Source of the DNA: an uncultured Bacteroidia bacterium
Lineage (GTDB): Bacteria > Bacteroidota > Bacteroidia > Bacteroidales > UBA932
Direction of reading: 5' to 3'
Assembly (NCBI GenBank): GCA_902774145.1
Contig: CACYHC010000008.1
Location: forward strand, 1-64,000
DNA length: 64,000 nucleotides
Shown: in pieces, positions 53,390 through 62,360 of the stretch
How the letters are laid out: each line of letters starts with the position of its first letter
How positions within the stretch are numbered: position 1 is the stretch's first letter
The notes under the pieces: generated by a model
What the model saw: only the letters and a program-made list of their open reading frames with translations
Database searches by the model: none
Told to the model about the DNA's origin: nothing
Program-made: the position numbers and the translations under genes

Positions 53390-56300
53390 TCACTTTTCTT
53401 CGCCGAGGGCGTACTCGGAAGGGGTGACACCGTACTTTTCCCGGAAGCACTTGGCAAAGTAGGAGGCGCTGGTAAAACCGACGGCGTAGCAGATGTCGGT
53501 CACGTTGTTGCCGTGCGCGTCACGCAGCATCCGGGCGGCGGCGCCCAGACGTTTGGTGCGGATGTAATTGCTCGGCGAGGTGTCGAGCAGCTTGCGGATT
53601 TTCCGGATCATCGACGACTGGCTCATACACAGCGCATCGGCGATCATGTCGTTGGAAAGTTCGGAATCGCCGAGGTGTTCCTTGATGAAGTTGTCGAATG
53701 TGCGGAAGAATTCCTCGTCGCGCTTAGGGAGGCCGAAGAGCGAGATGTCCGCTTCCTCCATTCCGGAGGAAAGGGCCTTGCGCATCAGGCTCCGGCGCTC
53801 CACGATGTTTCGGACGCTGGTGCGGAGGTATTCCAGGTCGAAGGGCTTTTCGATGTACAGGTCGGCCCCCGCCTCCATCGCCCGGATCTTGGACTCGACG
53901 CTCGTGCGGGCGGAAAGGACAATGACGGGGATATGGGAGTTTTCAGGGTCTTCCCGCACGCTGCGGCAGAGCTGCAGCCCGTCGATGCCCGGCATCGTAA
54001 TGTCGGTAATGACGACATCGGGGCTTTCGGCCCGGATCAGACCCAGCGCCTCGTCGCCGGCGGCGGCTGTAAGGACGGTATAGTGGTCCCCCATCTTGCG
54101 GGCCAGGAAGTCCCGCAGTTCCGCGTTGTCCTCGGCGATGAGCAGGATGGGACGGGCGTCGCGCAGGCCCTCCCCTTCCTCATTTTCCAGCGATTCCGCC
54201 TGCGGCGCCGGGGCCTCGATGCCGGGCAGGCTGAGGCGGAAGGTCGTCCGTTCCGCGTCGAGCAGCACAATGTCCCCGCCGTGCATCCGCGAAAGGGAGC
54301 GCGCCAGCGGCAGCCCGATGCCGAAGCCCTCCCGGCCGTCGTCGTGACGGACGAACGGATGAAAGACGGATTCGCGGTGTTCCGGAGATATTTTTGCGCC
54401 GTCGTTGGCCACATCCACCTGTACTTGGTCCCCAGTGCGGGACAAGCTTATGTCGATGCTGCTTTGCGCGTATTTGAGGGCGTTGATCAGCAGGTTGTTG
54501 AGCATCTTGCCCAGGGCCGGACGGTCCGCCTTCACCCAGACTTCCTCTCCGGAGCCGGACAGATTCAGCGAAATGCCCTTTAGACGGGCGCTCTCCGTGT
54601 AATTGAAGACCGTGCTTTCCAGTTCTGCGGCCAGATTGACGGGCTCGCAGTTGAGGATATAGCCCTTGCGCTCCACCCGGGAGAATTCCAGTAGTTCGTT
54701 GACCAGGCCGGTGAGGTAGTCCGTATTGCTCTTCATCACGGAAAGGTCCCGGCGCGCCTCGTCGTCCAGGCTGTCCTTGGCCATTACGCTCTGCAGCGGG
54801 GTGCCGATCAGCGTGAGCGGGGTCTTGATTTCGTGGACGATGTGGCTGAAGAAATCCATCTTGCTCTGCAGCAGGTCGGCGTCGGTCTTCCTGCGGTATT
54901 CCGCTTCTTCCTCACGCGTACGGGCACGGCGCCGGCGTTCCAGCCGCCAGAAGAACAGGCCGCCCAGCAGCACGAGCAGCAGGAGAATCAGCGTGGTTCC
55001 CGCCGCCGAGGCCAGGAACTTCGGCCTCACCACCACCGTAATCGGGGAATGGGCTTCCGTCCAGTCCTTTCCCGACACGGAGGAACGCAGACGGAGCCGG
55101 TATCTTCCCGGCGGCACATTGAAGTAGTACACGGAACGGGATACGGAAATGTCCCGCCAATGATCGTCATGGCCCTCCAGCAGGCAGTTCAGCCGTCCCG
55201 CGACGGGAACGGGCAAGTCCATCAGGGAAAACGCGAAGCCGAAGGAATTTCGCCCGGGACGCAGTTGCACCTGATCCATCAGGTCCACGTTGCCGGGGTA
55301 AAAACCGCTTCCCACGCGCATCCGCAGGACAATGACCCGCGGCGATGCGCCACTGACCTCCACCGCCAGCGGCCGGAAGCGGATAAAGCCGTTGTCCGAA
55401 CCGGCGAAGATATCCCCGGAGGGCAGCCGCAGCAGGCTCCGGGACATTTTGTTGTCCAGCAGGCCGCTCTGCTCGTTGAAAACGCTGACGGAAGCGTCCG
55501 CGGGATTGAATTTGACCAGCCCTTTGTCCGACGAGAGCCAGAGGCAGCCGTTCTCGTCCTCCACGGCATTGAAATAGATGTCCGAAGGGAGATCGGGGAC
55601 GCTGCGCCGGTCATAGACGGTGAACGTATCTCCGTCCAGCCGGGCAAATCCGCCGTTGAAGCCGATCACCCAGAGCCGCCCCTGCCGGTCCGTCAGCAGG
55701 GAGGAAATCTTGTCCGTGGGGAGGCCGCTGCCGTCCCCGTAACGGAAACGGCGAAGGATTTTCCCGTGCTGCGCATCCCATTCGAAAAGGCCCACCGCAT
55801 AACTGGATACCCAGTTGCGGCCGTCAGGCATCCAGGCCAGCGAGGTAACGAACACTCCGTCCAGTTCGGGAACGGGACAGAAGGCATCGGTTTCCGCATC
55901 GTAGCGGGACAGGCCGAGGGTATTCGAGAAGTAGAGGTCCCCCTGCGGCGAGCGGCTGGCCAGGTACACCCGCGGGTCCTTGGCGCCATCGCGGGCGAGC
56001 ATTCCCTTGTTTTCCAGTACGCCGGAAGCGGGGTGGTAACGGTAGAGCCCGTTGTGGGTCCCGATCCAGAGCCAGCCCCCTTCCCAGAAGACAAAGGTCC
56101 GGGGAGACGGGAGCGCAGGCAGCTCCACCTTCGAGAGTTGTTGCGAGGAAATGCCGTAGTGCAGGATCGGAGCGTTTTCGCCGGAGACCCAGACGGCGTC
56201 GTCCCCGTCCCAGGAGAGGCCGGAAATGACGGCCCCGTCCAGCGGTTCCCCCGCACAGAGATACTGTTTTTCCACCAGGTTCTGGGGGGCGCCGGAGTAA

Positions 56301-57334
56301 CTCACGCCGCCGTCCTTGGTTCCGATCCAGAGGCCGGAATCCCGGTCCACGAAGCAGGTGAACACATAGTGCCCCGCCAGGGAAAGGCGGTCGTTCTTCT
56401 CCTCGCGCAGGGACAGGGGCACCTGCTCCCCGTGCAAGTCGTAGCGCCATACCCCGTCCGTCGTGGCCATCCAGACAAAGCGGTCCTTTTCCAGAAACGC
56501 GTCTACGATGGAAACGCCCTCGGGACAGGGGAAGAGTTCCTTCACCGTACCGGAAGCGGGGAGATAGCGGCTCAGGCCGTGCAGGTTGCTCACCGTCAGT
56601 AGCGCGCCGTCCAGGAAAAAGAGCTGTTCGATTTCGTCCCCCGCGTAAAAGTCCGGGGCGTTGGACGGACGCAACGGAGCGATGTCCGTAAAACCGGGGC
56701 CCGATTGGAACAGACCCTTGTGATAACGCGACAGCCAGAAGGTGCCGTTTTCATCGCCGGTAATGCGACGGAAAGAAATGGATAGGTTGTCCGGAGAATA
56801 GTCCGGCGAGCTCTCCTGCGTGCCTTCCCAGTTGCGGAGGACGCCGTCGGCGGGCGTATAGCGGAACAGCCCCTGGTAATTCACGAGGAACCAGACGGTG
56901 CCCGCTGCGTCGCACCAGATGCAGGTTACTTTGTTCCGGATTTGCGTCCCTTGGTCGCTCTGCGCGTCGAAGGGTTCGAAGCGGTCCTCGCGCCAGAGGT
57001 AGCGGCAGCAGCCTGCGTCCGTACCAATCCAGAGGTTGCCCTCGCCGTCCTCGACGATGGTGTGAATGAAATCCGACGGCAGCCCGAGCGCAGTTCGCGA
57101 ATAACTGTCGAAGCGCACGCCGTCGAAGCGGTTCAGTCCGTTGAAGGTGCCGACCCAGATGAAACCGCGGCTGTCCTGCGTGATTTTGCTGACTCCGTCG
57201 TAGGAAATGCCGCTGTTGGAGGTGTTGAAGTGGGTAAATTTATAGGCTGTCTCCCCCGCCGAAGCGAGGGAGAGGCACGAAAAGGCAAGAATGAGCGCGA
57301 GACGCCTCCTCCCTATTTCGCGTAGAAACGCCAT
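53390..57334 (-). CDS. hybrid two-component system regulator (HTCS) of the glycan locus
   Basis: A 1,314-residue one-protein signalling system. Order: signal peptide; periplasmic two-propeller sensor with Reg_prop-type repeats (e.g. DSRGFIWVGTFNGLNRFDG, DGEGNLWIGTDAG) to about 690; Y_Y_Y domain near 700-770; TM near 778-797; HisKA with His near 833 (HIVHEIKTPL); HATPase with NNLLINALKYA near 946 and GFGIGLPLA near 1003; receiver with phospho-acceptor Asp near 1110 (VVITDITMPG) and IEKPFD; AraC-type double HTH from about 1211 to the end. HTCS proteins bind an oligosaccharide and activate their adjacent locus, here the 37-kb block. The start overlaps the epimerase stop by 22 bases. Confidence 0.95.
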   Translation of the reverse strand: MAFLREIGRRRLALILAFSCLSLASAGETAYKFTHFNTSNSGISYDGVSKITQDSRGFIWVGTFNGLNRFDGVRFDSYSRTALGLPSDFIHTIVEDGEGNLWIGTDAGCCRYLWREDRFEPFDAQSDQGTQIRNKVTCIWCDAAGTVWFLVNYQGLFRYTPADGVLRNWEGTQESSPDYSPDNLSISFRRITGDENGTFWLSRYHKGLFQSGPGFTDIAPLRPSNAPDFYAGDEIEQLFFLDGALLTVSNLHGLSRYLPASGTVKELFPCPEGVSIVDAFLEKDRFVWMATTDGVWRYDLHGEQVPLSLREEKNDRLSLAGHYVFTCFVDRDSGLWIGTKDGGVSYSGAPQNLVEKQYLCAGEPLDGAVISGLSWDGDDAVWVSGENAPILHYGISSQQLSKVELPALPSPRTFVFWEGGWLWIGTHNGLYRYHPASGVLENKGMLARDGAKDPRVYLASRSPQGDLYFSNTLGLSRYDAETDAFCPVPELDGVFVTSLAWMPDGRNWVSSYAVGLFEWDAQHGKILRRFRYGDGSGLPTDKISSLLTDRQGRLWVIGFNGGFARLDGDTFTVYDRRSVPDLPSDIYFNAVEDENGCLWLSSDKGLVKFNPADASVSVFNEQSGLLDNKMSRSLLRLPSGDIFAGSDNGFIRFRPLAVEVSGASPRVIVLRMRVGSGFYPGNVDLMDQVQLRPGRNSFGFAFSLMDLPVPVAGRLNCLLEGHDDHWRDISVSRSVYYFNVPPGRYRLRLRSSVSGKDWTEAHSPITVVVRPKFLASAAGTTLILLLLVLLGGLFFWRLERRRRARTREEEAEYRRKTDADLLQSKMDFFSHIVHEIKTPLTLIGTPLQSVMAKDSLDDEARRDLSVMKSNTDYLTGLVNELLEFSRVERKGYILNCEPVNLAAELESTVFNYTESARLKGISLNLSGSGEEVWVKADRPALGKMLNNLLINALKYAQSSIDISLSRTGDQVQVDVANDGAKISPEHRESVFHPFVRHDDGREGFGIGLPLARSLSRMHGGDIVLLDAERTTFRLSLPGIEAPAPQAESLENEEGEGLRDARPILLIAEDNAELRDFLARKMGDHYTVLTAAAGDEALGLIRAESPDVVITDITMPGIDGLQLCRSVREDPENSHIPVIVLSARTSVESKIRAMEAGADLYIEKPFDLEYLRTSVRNIVERRSLMRKALSSGMEEADISLFGLPKRDEEFFRTFDNFIKEHLGDSELSNDMIADALCMSQSSMIRKIRKLLDTSPSNYIRTKRLGAAARMLRDAHGNNVTDICYAVGFTSASYFAKCFREKYGVTPSEYALGEEK

Positions 57335-58458
57335 TCTGTAGTGCTGTAGTAGGACTCACCCGGACGGAGCACCGTCGAGGGGAAACGCGGCTGGTTGGGG
57401 CTGTCGGCGAAGTGAATCGTCTCCAGCAGCATACCGGTGTATTTCTCGACGGGACCGTACTTGCCCTGCAGCGTACCGTTGAAGCCGCGGGCGGTGTAGG
57501 TCAGGATGGCCGGCTCGGTGGTCCAGGTCTCCACGCCGCGTCCGCTGCGGGGGTCGTACAGGTCTGCGGCCTTGCGCATCGTGCCGTCCCAACCGCGGAT
57601 GCACCAGCAGGCGGACATCCCGTGCATGATTTCCAGGTGGCGCGAGGGCTTGTCCAGGCGGTAGTCCACCCTGTGCGGCTCCCGGAAGTCGAAAGGCGTA
57701 CCCTCCACCGGAAGAATCAGGTCCGGGCACATCTGCAGATTGTTCTGGATGCAGGAATCCGCCTCTACGGTAAACAGTTCCTCCATGACATAGTAGCCGT
57801 GACGGGCACCGTGCATATTGAAGAACGTGTGGTTGGAGAGGTTGACGACCGTGGGCTTGTCCGTGGTGGCGGCATATTCTACCTTCACCGTGTTGTCCTC
57901 ACTGAGCCAGTAGGTCACGAAGCAGTCGCAGTTGCCGGGGAAGCCGGACTCGCCGTCCGGGCTGAGGCGGTGCATCTTCACGCCCACGCGGCCGGGGCCT
58001 TTGACGGGCTCGCTCTCCCAGAGGAAGCGGTCGAAACCCTGCGAGGCACCGTGGCACTGCACCGGCTCGCCGCCCAGGTTTTCATTGGCTTCCAGTTCGT
58101 ATTTCACCCCGTCGAGGGTGAAGGACGCGTGGTTGATGCGGTTGCCGTAGCGGCCGATGATGCAGCCCATAAAGCGCTCCGGCTTGGCTTTCACGAAGGT
58201 TTCGAAATCCCCGGGGCCGACGACGACGTCGTCCATCACGCCGTCCCGGTCAGGCATAAAGATGCTGACGATGCGGGCGCCGTAGTCGGAAACGGCAAGG
58301 CTGGCGCCGTTGCTGTTCGTGAGGGTATAGAGCTTGGCCTGGCCGCCGTCTTCCAGGGTGCCGAAGGGCGCTTCGACGACCGCCAGCTTGGGCGCATTGC
58401 AGGACAGTAGCGCCGCCGCGGCGAGCGCCGTAAGGAAAATTCTGGACAGTTGCTTCAT
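57313..58458 (-). CDS. galM: aldose 1-epimerase (galactose mutarotase), lipoprotein form
   Basis: A 381-residue GalM homologue with an SPII signal (lipobox LLSC at 17-20), so it is placed in the periplasm or outer membrane. Catalytic residues are recognisable: His in SNHTFFNMHG (H210, acid), a second conserved His in QCHGA (H136), Asp/Arg region TPFDFREPHRVD, and the general base Glu near 345 in LLETIHFADSPNQ. It interconverts alpha and beta anomers of aldoses. Coupling by a 22-base overlap to the HTCS gene suggests that the anomeric form of a released sugar matters for sensing or transport. Two -7-like boxes lie just upstream. Confidence 0.92.
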   Translation of the reverse strand: MKQLSRIFLTALAAAALLSCNAPKLAVVEAPFGTLEDGGQAKLYTLTNSNGASLAVSDYGARIVSIFMPDRDGVMDDVVVGPGDFETFVKAKPERFMGCIIGRYGNRINHASFTLDGVKYELEANENLGGEPVQCHGASQGFDRFLWESEPVKGPGRVGVKMHRLSPDGESGFPGNCDCFVTYWLSEDNTVKVEYAATTDKPTVVNLSNHTFFNMHGARHGYYVMEELFTVEADSCIQNNLQMCPDLILPVEGTPFDFREPHRVDYRLDKPSRHLEIMHGMSACWCIRGWDGTMRKAADLYDPRSGRGVETWTTEPAILTYTARGFNGTLQGKYGPVEKYTGMLLETIHFADSPNQPRFPSTVLRPGESYYSTTEWRFYAK

Positions 58459-58465
58459 AATAGCA

Positions 58466-58473
58466 CAAAATTA
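58466..58473 (-). promoter_or_regulatory. TAATTTTG -7-like box before galM
   Basis: An exact TAnnTTTG on the minus strand, 7 bases before the galM ATG, which would give a leaderless mRNA. No TTTG is seen at the right distance, and the box overlaps the T-tract of the tpiA terminator hairpin, so it may be fortuitous. A second exact box (TATTTTTG) lies at 58518-58525. Confidence 0.35.
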
Positions 58474-58497
58474 GCGCAGGCGGGCGGCCTGCGCTAA
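58471..58497 (-). terminator. perfect 11-bp hairpin terminator after tpiA
   Basis: TTAGCGCAGGC (58471-58481) and GCCTGCGCTAA (58487-58497) form an 11-bp perfect stem with a 5-base loop, followed on the minus strand by TTTTGTGC. Placed 31 bases after the tpiA stop, it would end the glnS-tpiA transcript before galM. Confidence 0.7.
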
Positions 58498-58517
58498 CAG
58501 AATTTTCCCAAAAAAGG

Positions 58518-58525
58518 CAAAAATA
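58518..58525 (-). promoter_or_regulatory. TATTTTTG -7 box, candidate promoter of galM-HTCS
   Basis: An exact TAnnTTTG on the minus strand, just after the tpiA stop and 59 bases before the galM ATG. A transcript starting here would contain the hairpin at 58471-58497 in its leader. Confidence 0.35.
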
Positions 58526-58528
58526 TTA

Positions 58529-59284
58529 TCAGAAGGACTTTGCGATAGCAATGAAGTCTTCCGCTTTGAGGGCGGCACCGCCGATGAGACCGCCGTCGAT
58601 ATCGGCGCAGGCAAAGAGTTCCTTCGCATTGGAGGGCTTGCAGCTGCCGCCGTAGAGGATGGTGGTGTCGTCCGCAACCGTCGCGCCGAACTGCCCGGCG
58701 ATGGTCTTGCGGATGAACGCGTGAATCTCCTGCGCCTGTTCCGCCGTCGCGGTCTTACCGGTACCGATGGCCCATACGGGCTCGTAGGCAATCACGATAT
58801 CCTTCATGTCTTCCGCGCTGAAATGGAAGAGCACATTGCGGGTCTGTTCGCCCACCACGTCGAAGTGGCGGCCGGCCTCGCGCTCGTCCAGGTTCTCGCC
58901 CACGCAAAGGATGACCTTCAGGCCGCGGGAGAGGGCGAGCTTGACTTTTTCAACGAGTTTGGCATCCGTCTCGCCGTAATACTGACGGCGCTCGGAATGG
59001 CCGAGAATCGTGTATTCGCAGCCCGCGGAAACGAGCATGTCCACGGAGACCTCGCCGGTGTAGGCGCCTTTCTCCTTGTCCGCGCAGTTCTGTGCGGAGA
59101 GACATACGCGCGTGCCTTTCACGACCTCCGCCACCGGGCAGAGATGGGTGAACGGCGTGGCGACGACCAGACCGACGCCCGCGGGCACTTCTGCCGACGC
59201 GGCGACGACATCTTTAGCGAGTTGCACACCTTCGGGAACGGTGGTGTTCATTTTCCAGTTCCCGGCTACAATTTTCTTTCTCAT
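58529..59284 (-). CDS. tpiA: triosephosphate isomerase
   Basis: A 251-residue glycolytic TIM-barrel enzyme interconverting dihydroxyacetone phosphate and glyceraldehyde 3-phosphate in the cytoplasm. Active-site residues are all in place: Asn9 and Lys11 (AGNWKMN), His96 (LGHSERR), Glu168 ([14 protein letters not shown], including the loop-6 lid), and the phosphate-binding YGGSCKP and GGLIGGAAL segments. Length is normal. It starts 27 bases after glnS and probably shares its transcript; a perfect hairpin follows the stop. Confidence 0.98.
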   Translation of the reverse strand: MRKKIVAGNWKMNTTVPEGVQLAKDVVAASAEVPAGVGLVVATPFTHLCPVAEVVKGTRVCLSAQNCADKEKGAYTGEVSVDMLVSAGCEYTILGHSERRQYYGETDAKLVEKVKLALSRGLKVILCVGENLDEREAGRHFDVVGEQTRNVLFHFSAEDMKDIVIAYEPVWAIGTGKTATAEQAQEIHAFIRKTIAGQFGATVADDTTILYGGSCKPSNAKELFACADIDGGLIGGAALKAEDFIAIAKSF

Positions 59285-59294
59285 AATGGGGATA

Positions 59295-59326
59295 CTTATT
59301 CGGGTTTATACTTATTCGGGTTTATA
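59295..59326. repeat. 16-bp tandem duplication across the glnS stop codon
   Basis: The 16-mer CTTATTCGGGTTTATA occurs twice back to back (59295-59310, 59311-59326). The second copy (upstream in the gene) contains the glnS stop and last codons; the first lies in the glnS-tpiA spacer. A simple slippage-type duplication that lengthens the spacer without altering either protein. Confidence 0.8.
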
Positions 59327-60964
59327 GGAATCTTTGAGGGATGCGGTGCGGTTGAAGACCGGCTTTTCCGGCGTGCTGTCCTTATCCTTTATATAATAGG
59401 CGGTGCGCTCGAACTGCACGGCGATGCCGGACTGGTCATCCAGCAGGGCGGGTTCCGCAAAGCCCTTTGTGACAATCAGGGAGTCGGGATTGAGGTACTC
59501 CTTGTAGTCGTGTCCTTCGGGGACGGCGCCCATGTCGGCGAGGGTGAAGAGGCGGTCGTAGTTGCGCAGTTCCAGTTCTTTGGCAAACTGGCGGGAGACC
59601 CAGTGGATGGTTCCCTTGACACTGCGCCACTCCCCTGCACCGGGCTTCGATGCGGGATCGTAGCTGCACTTGAGTTCGAGGATGTTGCCGTCGTCGTCCT
59701 TGACCACCTCGTCGCAACGGATGATGTAGGTGTACTTGAGACGGACCTCGCCGCCGGGACGCAGGCGGAAGAACTTCTTGGGCGCGTCTTCCATGAAATC
59801 GGCGCGCTCGATCCAGAGGTCTCCGGTGAAAGGCACCTTGCGGGCGGCGCCTTCGGGCTCGGCGGGGTTCAGCGGGCAGTCGAACCACTCCACCTGTCCT
59901 TCGGGCCAGTTGGTGATCGTGAGCTTGACCGGGTCCTGCACCACCATATAGCGGTTGGAGCGGGCATTGAGGTCCTGCCGCACGCACCACTCCAGCAGCT
60001 GGATGTCCATCATCTGGTCGCGTTTGCTGACGCCGATCCTGTCACAGAACATCTTGAGCGCCTCGGCGGTATAGCCTCTGCGCCGCACGCCGCAGAGCGT
60101 GGGCATACGCGGGTCGTCCCAGCCGCTCACCAGTTCCTTCTGCACGAGTTCCAGCAGTTTCCGCTTGCTCATCAGCGTGTAGGTCAGGTTCAGGCGCGCG
60201 AATTCGTACTGGTGCGAGGGGAAGATGCCCAGGGTCTGGATGAACCAGTCGTAAAGCGGGCGGTGCACGTCGAATTCCAGCGTACAGATGGAATGGGTGA
60301 TATGCTCGATGGAATCGCTCTGACCGTGGGTGAAGTCGTACATCGGGTAGATGCACCATTTGTCGCCGGTACGGTGGTGAGACGCGTGTTTGATGCGGTA
60401 GAGAATCGGGTCGCGGAAGAACATGTTGGGGTGCGCCATGTCGATTTTCGCACGCAGGACTTTTTCCCCGTCGGCGTACTTGCCGTCGCGCATCTCGCGG
60501 AAGAGTTTCAGGTTCTCTTCTACGCTGCGGTTCCGCCAGGGGCTTTCCGTCCCCGGGGTTTCCACCGTGCCGCGGCCTTTGGAGATTTCCTCCTGCGTCT
60601 GGTCGTCCACATAGGCCAGGCCGCGTTCGATGAGCTGCTCCGCCCAGATATAGAGTTGGTCGAAGTAATCGGAAGCGTAGAGTTCCTTCTCCCACTGGAA
60701 GCCCAGCCAGCGGATGTCCTCCTTGATGGCGTCCACGTATTCCGTGTCTTCCTTGACTGGGTTGGTGTCGTCATAGCGGAGGTTGGTCTTGCCGCCGTAT
60801 TTGAGCGCAAGGCCGAAGTTGATGCACAGGCTCTTGGCGTGGCCGAGGTGCAGGTAGCCGTTAGGCTCGGGCGGGAAACGCGTCAGGATCGATTTGACGC
60901 GGCCGGACTTGAGGTCGTCCTCGATGATTTCCTCCAGAAAATTCAGTTTCCTTTCTTCTTCCAT
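59312..60964 (-). CDS. glnS: glutaminyl-tRNA synthetase
   Basis: A 550-residue class I aminoacyl-tRNA synthetase that charges tRNA-Gln. The HIGH motif lies at PEPNGYLHLGHAKS (residues 32-45), the KMSKS equivalent is LMSKRK near 265, and the anticodon-binding beta-barrels occupy the C-terminal third (VKGTIHWVS, NPDSLIVTKGFAEP). The Gln-specific region NLRYDDTNPVKED near 65-78 separates it from GluRS. A 44-codon in-frame extension upstream reaches into a large inverted repeat and was rejected; the ATG at 60964 starts the conserved protein. Tight linkage with tpiA. Confidence 0.96.
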   Translation of the reverse strand: MEEERKLNFLEEIIEDDLKSGRVKSILTRFPPEPNGYLHLGHAKSLCINFGLALKYGGKTNLRYDDTNPVKEDTEYVDAIKEDIRWLGFQWEKELYASDYFDQLYIWAEQLIERGLAYVDDQTQEEISKGRGTVETPGTESPWRNRSVEENLKLFREMRDGKYADGEKVLRAKIDMAHPNMFFRDPILYRIKHASHHRTGDKWCIYPMYDFTHGQSDSIEHITHSICTLEFDVHRPLYDWFIQTLGIFPSHQYEFARLNLTYTLMSKRKLLELVQKELVSGWDDPRMPTLCGVRRRGYTAEALKMFCDRIGVSKRDQMMDIQLLEWCVRQDLNARSNRYMVVQDPVKLTITNWPEGQVEWFDCPLNPAEPEGAARKVPFTGDLWIERADFMEDAPKKFFRLRPGGEVRLKYTYIIRCDEVVKDDDGNILELKCSYDPASKPGAGEWRSVKGTIHWVSRQFAKELELRNYDRLFTLADMGAVPEGHDYKEYLNPDSLIVTKGFAEPALLDDQSGIAVQFERTAYYIKDKDSTPEKPVFNRTASLKDSYKPE

Positions 60965-60986
60965 ATTATATAATAGCTCTTTTGAA

Positions 60987-61103
60987 CGGAAAATTGCAAA
61001 CGGCTCCAAAACTGCACCAACGGGTGCTTGTCGCTTCGCGACCCTATCCGGGTAAATGCACCCTTTTGGTGCAGTTTTTACGCCTGTCGTTTTCAATTTT
61101 CCG
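60987..61103. repeat. nested long inverted repeat between glnS and yicC
   Basis: The outer arms CGGAAAATTG (60987-60996) and CAATTTTCCG (61094-61103) enclose further pairs: AAACG/CGTTT, then AAAACTGCACCAA (61008-61020) with TTGGTGCAGTTTT (61066-61078), and GGGTGC (61022-61027) with GCACCC (61058-61063). The two arms are about 40 bases each, nearly complementary throughout, around a 30-base core. It lies in the glnS leader on the minus strand and upstream of the yicC promoter. It could be a MITE-like element or an RNA leader structure. Confidence 0.75.
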
Positions 61104-61142
61104 GCCTAATCTGCAAATTTATAAAATATATTCCACATTCTG

Positions 61143-61173
61143 TTTGACTTATACGGAATAGACGTTAACTTTG
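61143..61173 (+). promoter_or_regulatory. canonical Bacteroidota promoter of yicC
   Basis: TTTG (61143-61146), 19 bases, TAACTTTG (61166-61173): an exact match to TTTG-N19-21-TAnnTTTG. The predicted transcription start falls at or within two bases of the ATG at 61178, so the mRNA should be leaderless. Confidence 0.85.
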
Positions 61174-61177
61174 CACC

Positions 61178-62053
61178 ATGCTACAATCGATGACAGGTTA
61201 CGGGCGGGGCGAGGCCCTGCTCAGTACGGGCAAACTGGTGCTGGAAATCCGGACGCTCAACGGAAAGGGCTGCGATATCAGTGTAAAGGGCAGTTACTTG
61301 CCCAAGGACAAGGAGTTATGGGTGCGGCAGCGCCTCGCCGAGACGCTGGTTCGCGGTACGATCGACCTGTTCCTGAACTTTGAGCCGAAGGCCGGAGCGG
61401 CGGCCCGTACCATCGACGCGGCGCTGGTGGAAAATTACTTCCGGCAGATCCAGTCCATCGGCGGACGCGTGGGCGTCGATGTCCCCTGGCGCGAGTACCT
61501 GCCCTCGATCCTGCGTTTTCCGGATATTTTCGAAGGCGGACGGCAGGAGGTCATCGCCGCGGAAGAATGGCCGCTGGTGGCAACGGCGCTGGAGCAGTGC
61601 CTGGAAGCCGTGCTGGCGTATCGGCGTACGGAAGGCGAAATCCTCCGGAAGGATGTCAGCGGCCGCGTGGAGCGCATTCTGGCGCTGGAAGATGAGGTGG
61701 AGTCCTATGAGGCGGAGCGTATCGCCGCGGTGCGGGAACGTATCTTGAAGAATGCTGAGGACCTGCGCATCAAGCTGGAGGCGGAGCGCTTCGAGCAGGA
61801 AATGGTCTTTTACCTGGAGAAACTGGACATCAACGAGGAGAAAGTGCGCCTCCGCCAGCATTGCAAGTATTTTATGGATACGATGGACGGGGAGCCCTAC
61901 CCCGGCAAGAAACTGGGCTTCATCATCCAGGAAATGGGGCGCGAAATCAACACCACCGGCAGCAAGGCGAACCACGCCGCCATCCAGGCCTGTGTGGTCC
62001 GTATGAAAGACGAGCTCGAGAAAATCCGCGAGCAGTCGATGAATATCCTATAA
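61178..62053 (+). CDS. yicC: YicC/YloC-family endoribonuclease-like protein
   Basis: A 291-residue cytoplasmic protein with family hallmarks at both ends: MLQSMTGYGRGEA at the start and EMGREINTTGSKANH with an acidic helical C-terminus (MKDELEKIREQSMNIL). The E. coli and Bacillus relatives are Mn/Zn-dependent endoribonucleases linked to RNA turnover; the Glu/His residues in the C-terminal domain (EMGREI, KANH) are the likely metal site. In many bacteria guanylate kinase follows; here a convergent small gene follows instead. Expression is probably from a leaderless mRNA. Confidence 0.95.
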   Translation: MLQSMTGYGRGEALLSTGKLVLEIRTLNGKGCDISVKGSYLPKDKELWVRQRLAETLVRGTIDLFLNFEPKAGAAARTIDAALVENYFRQIQSIGGRVGVDVPWREYLPSILRFPDIFEGGRQEVIAAEEWPLVATALEQCLEAVLAYRRTEGEILRKDVSGRVERILALEDEVESYEAERIAAVRERILKNAEDLRIKLEAERFEQEMVFYLEKLDINEEKVRLRQHCKYFMDTMDGEPYPGKKLGFIIQEMGREINTTGSKANHAAIQACVVRMKDELEKIREQSMNIL

Positions 62054-62087
62054 CGCACTGCCGCCGCGCGCCTGGCTTCTCTCCGTT

Positions 62088-62348
62088 TTAAAGCCGATCT
62101 GCGGCAGCTCGGATTTGCGCGGAAAGATCCGTCAGCGCCATTTTGAGCGTGGCGAGTTCCTCGCGCGTAAATCCGCCCTTTCCTCCGTTCCCGTCTATCC
62201 CGTCCAGTTTATGATAGAGCCAGGACGGGGATTTCCCGAAGTACTGACTGGCAATCTCACGCCAGGTGATTTTCATATAGATATCGGAGAGTTGCCGCTT
62301 TACATCGGCAATCATTTCCCTGTCATTGCGTTTGATTACGATGTCCAT
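62088..62348 (-). CDS. DUF5053-like small protein
   Basis: An 86-residue cytoplasmic protein (MDIVIKRNDREMIADVKRQL). The central part ITWREIASQYFGKSPSWLYHKLDGIDGNGG (residues 28-57, quoted by position) looks like a helix-turn-helix, followed by FTREELATLKMALTDLSAQIR. I associate this layout with DUF5053, found widely in Bacteroidales and near mobile or toxin-antitoxin-type genes; the function is unknown. It begins 12 bases after the 45-residue gene upstream and shares its promoter. Confidence 0.72.
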   Translation of the reverse strand: MDIVIKRNDREMIADVKRQLSDIYMKITWREIASQYFGKSPSWLYHKLDGIDGNGGKGGFTREELATLKMALTDLSAQIRAAADRL

Positions 62349-62360
62349 AATAGTATTCCG

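Noticed and set aside
54833..56602. 589-codon plus-strand open frame inside the HTCS gene
   Set aside because: The minus strand shows propeller repeats of the HTCS; the plus frame has no recognisable domain.
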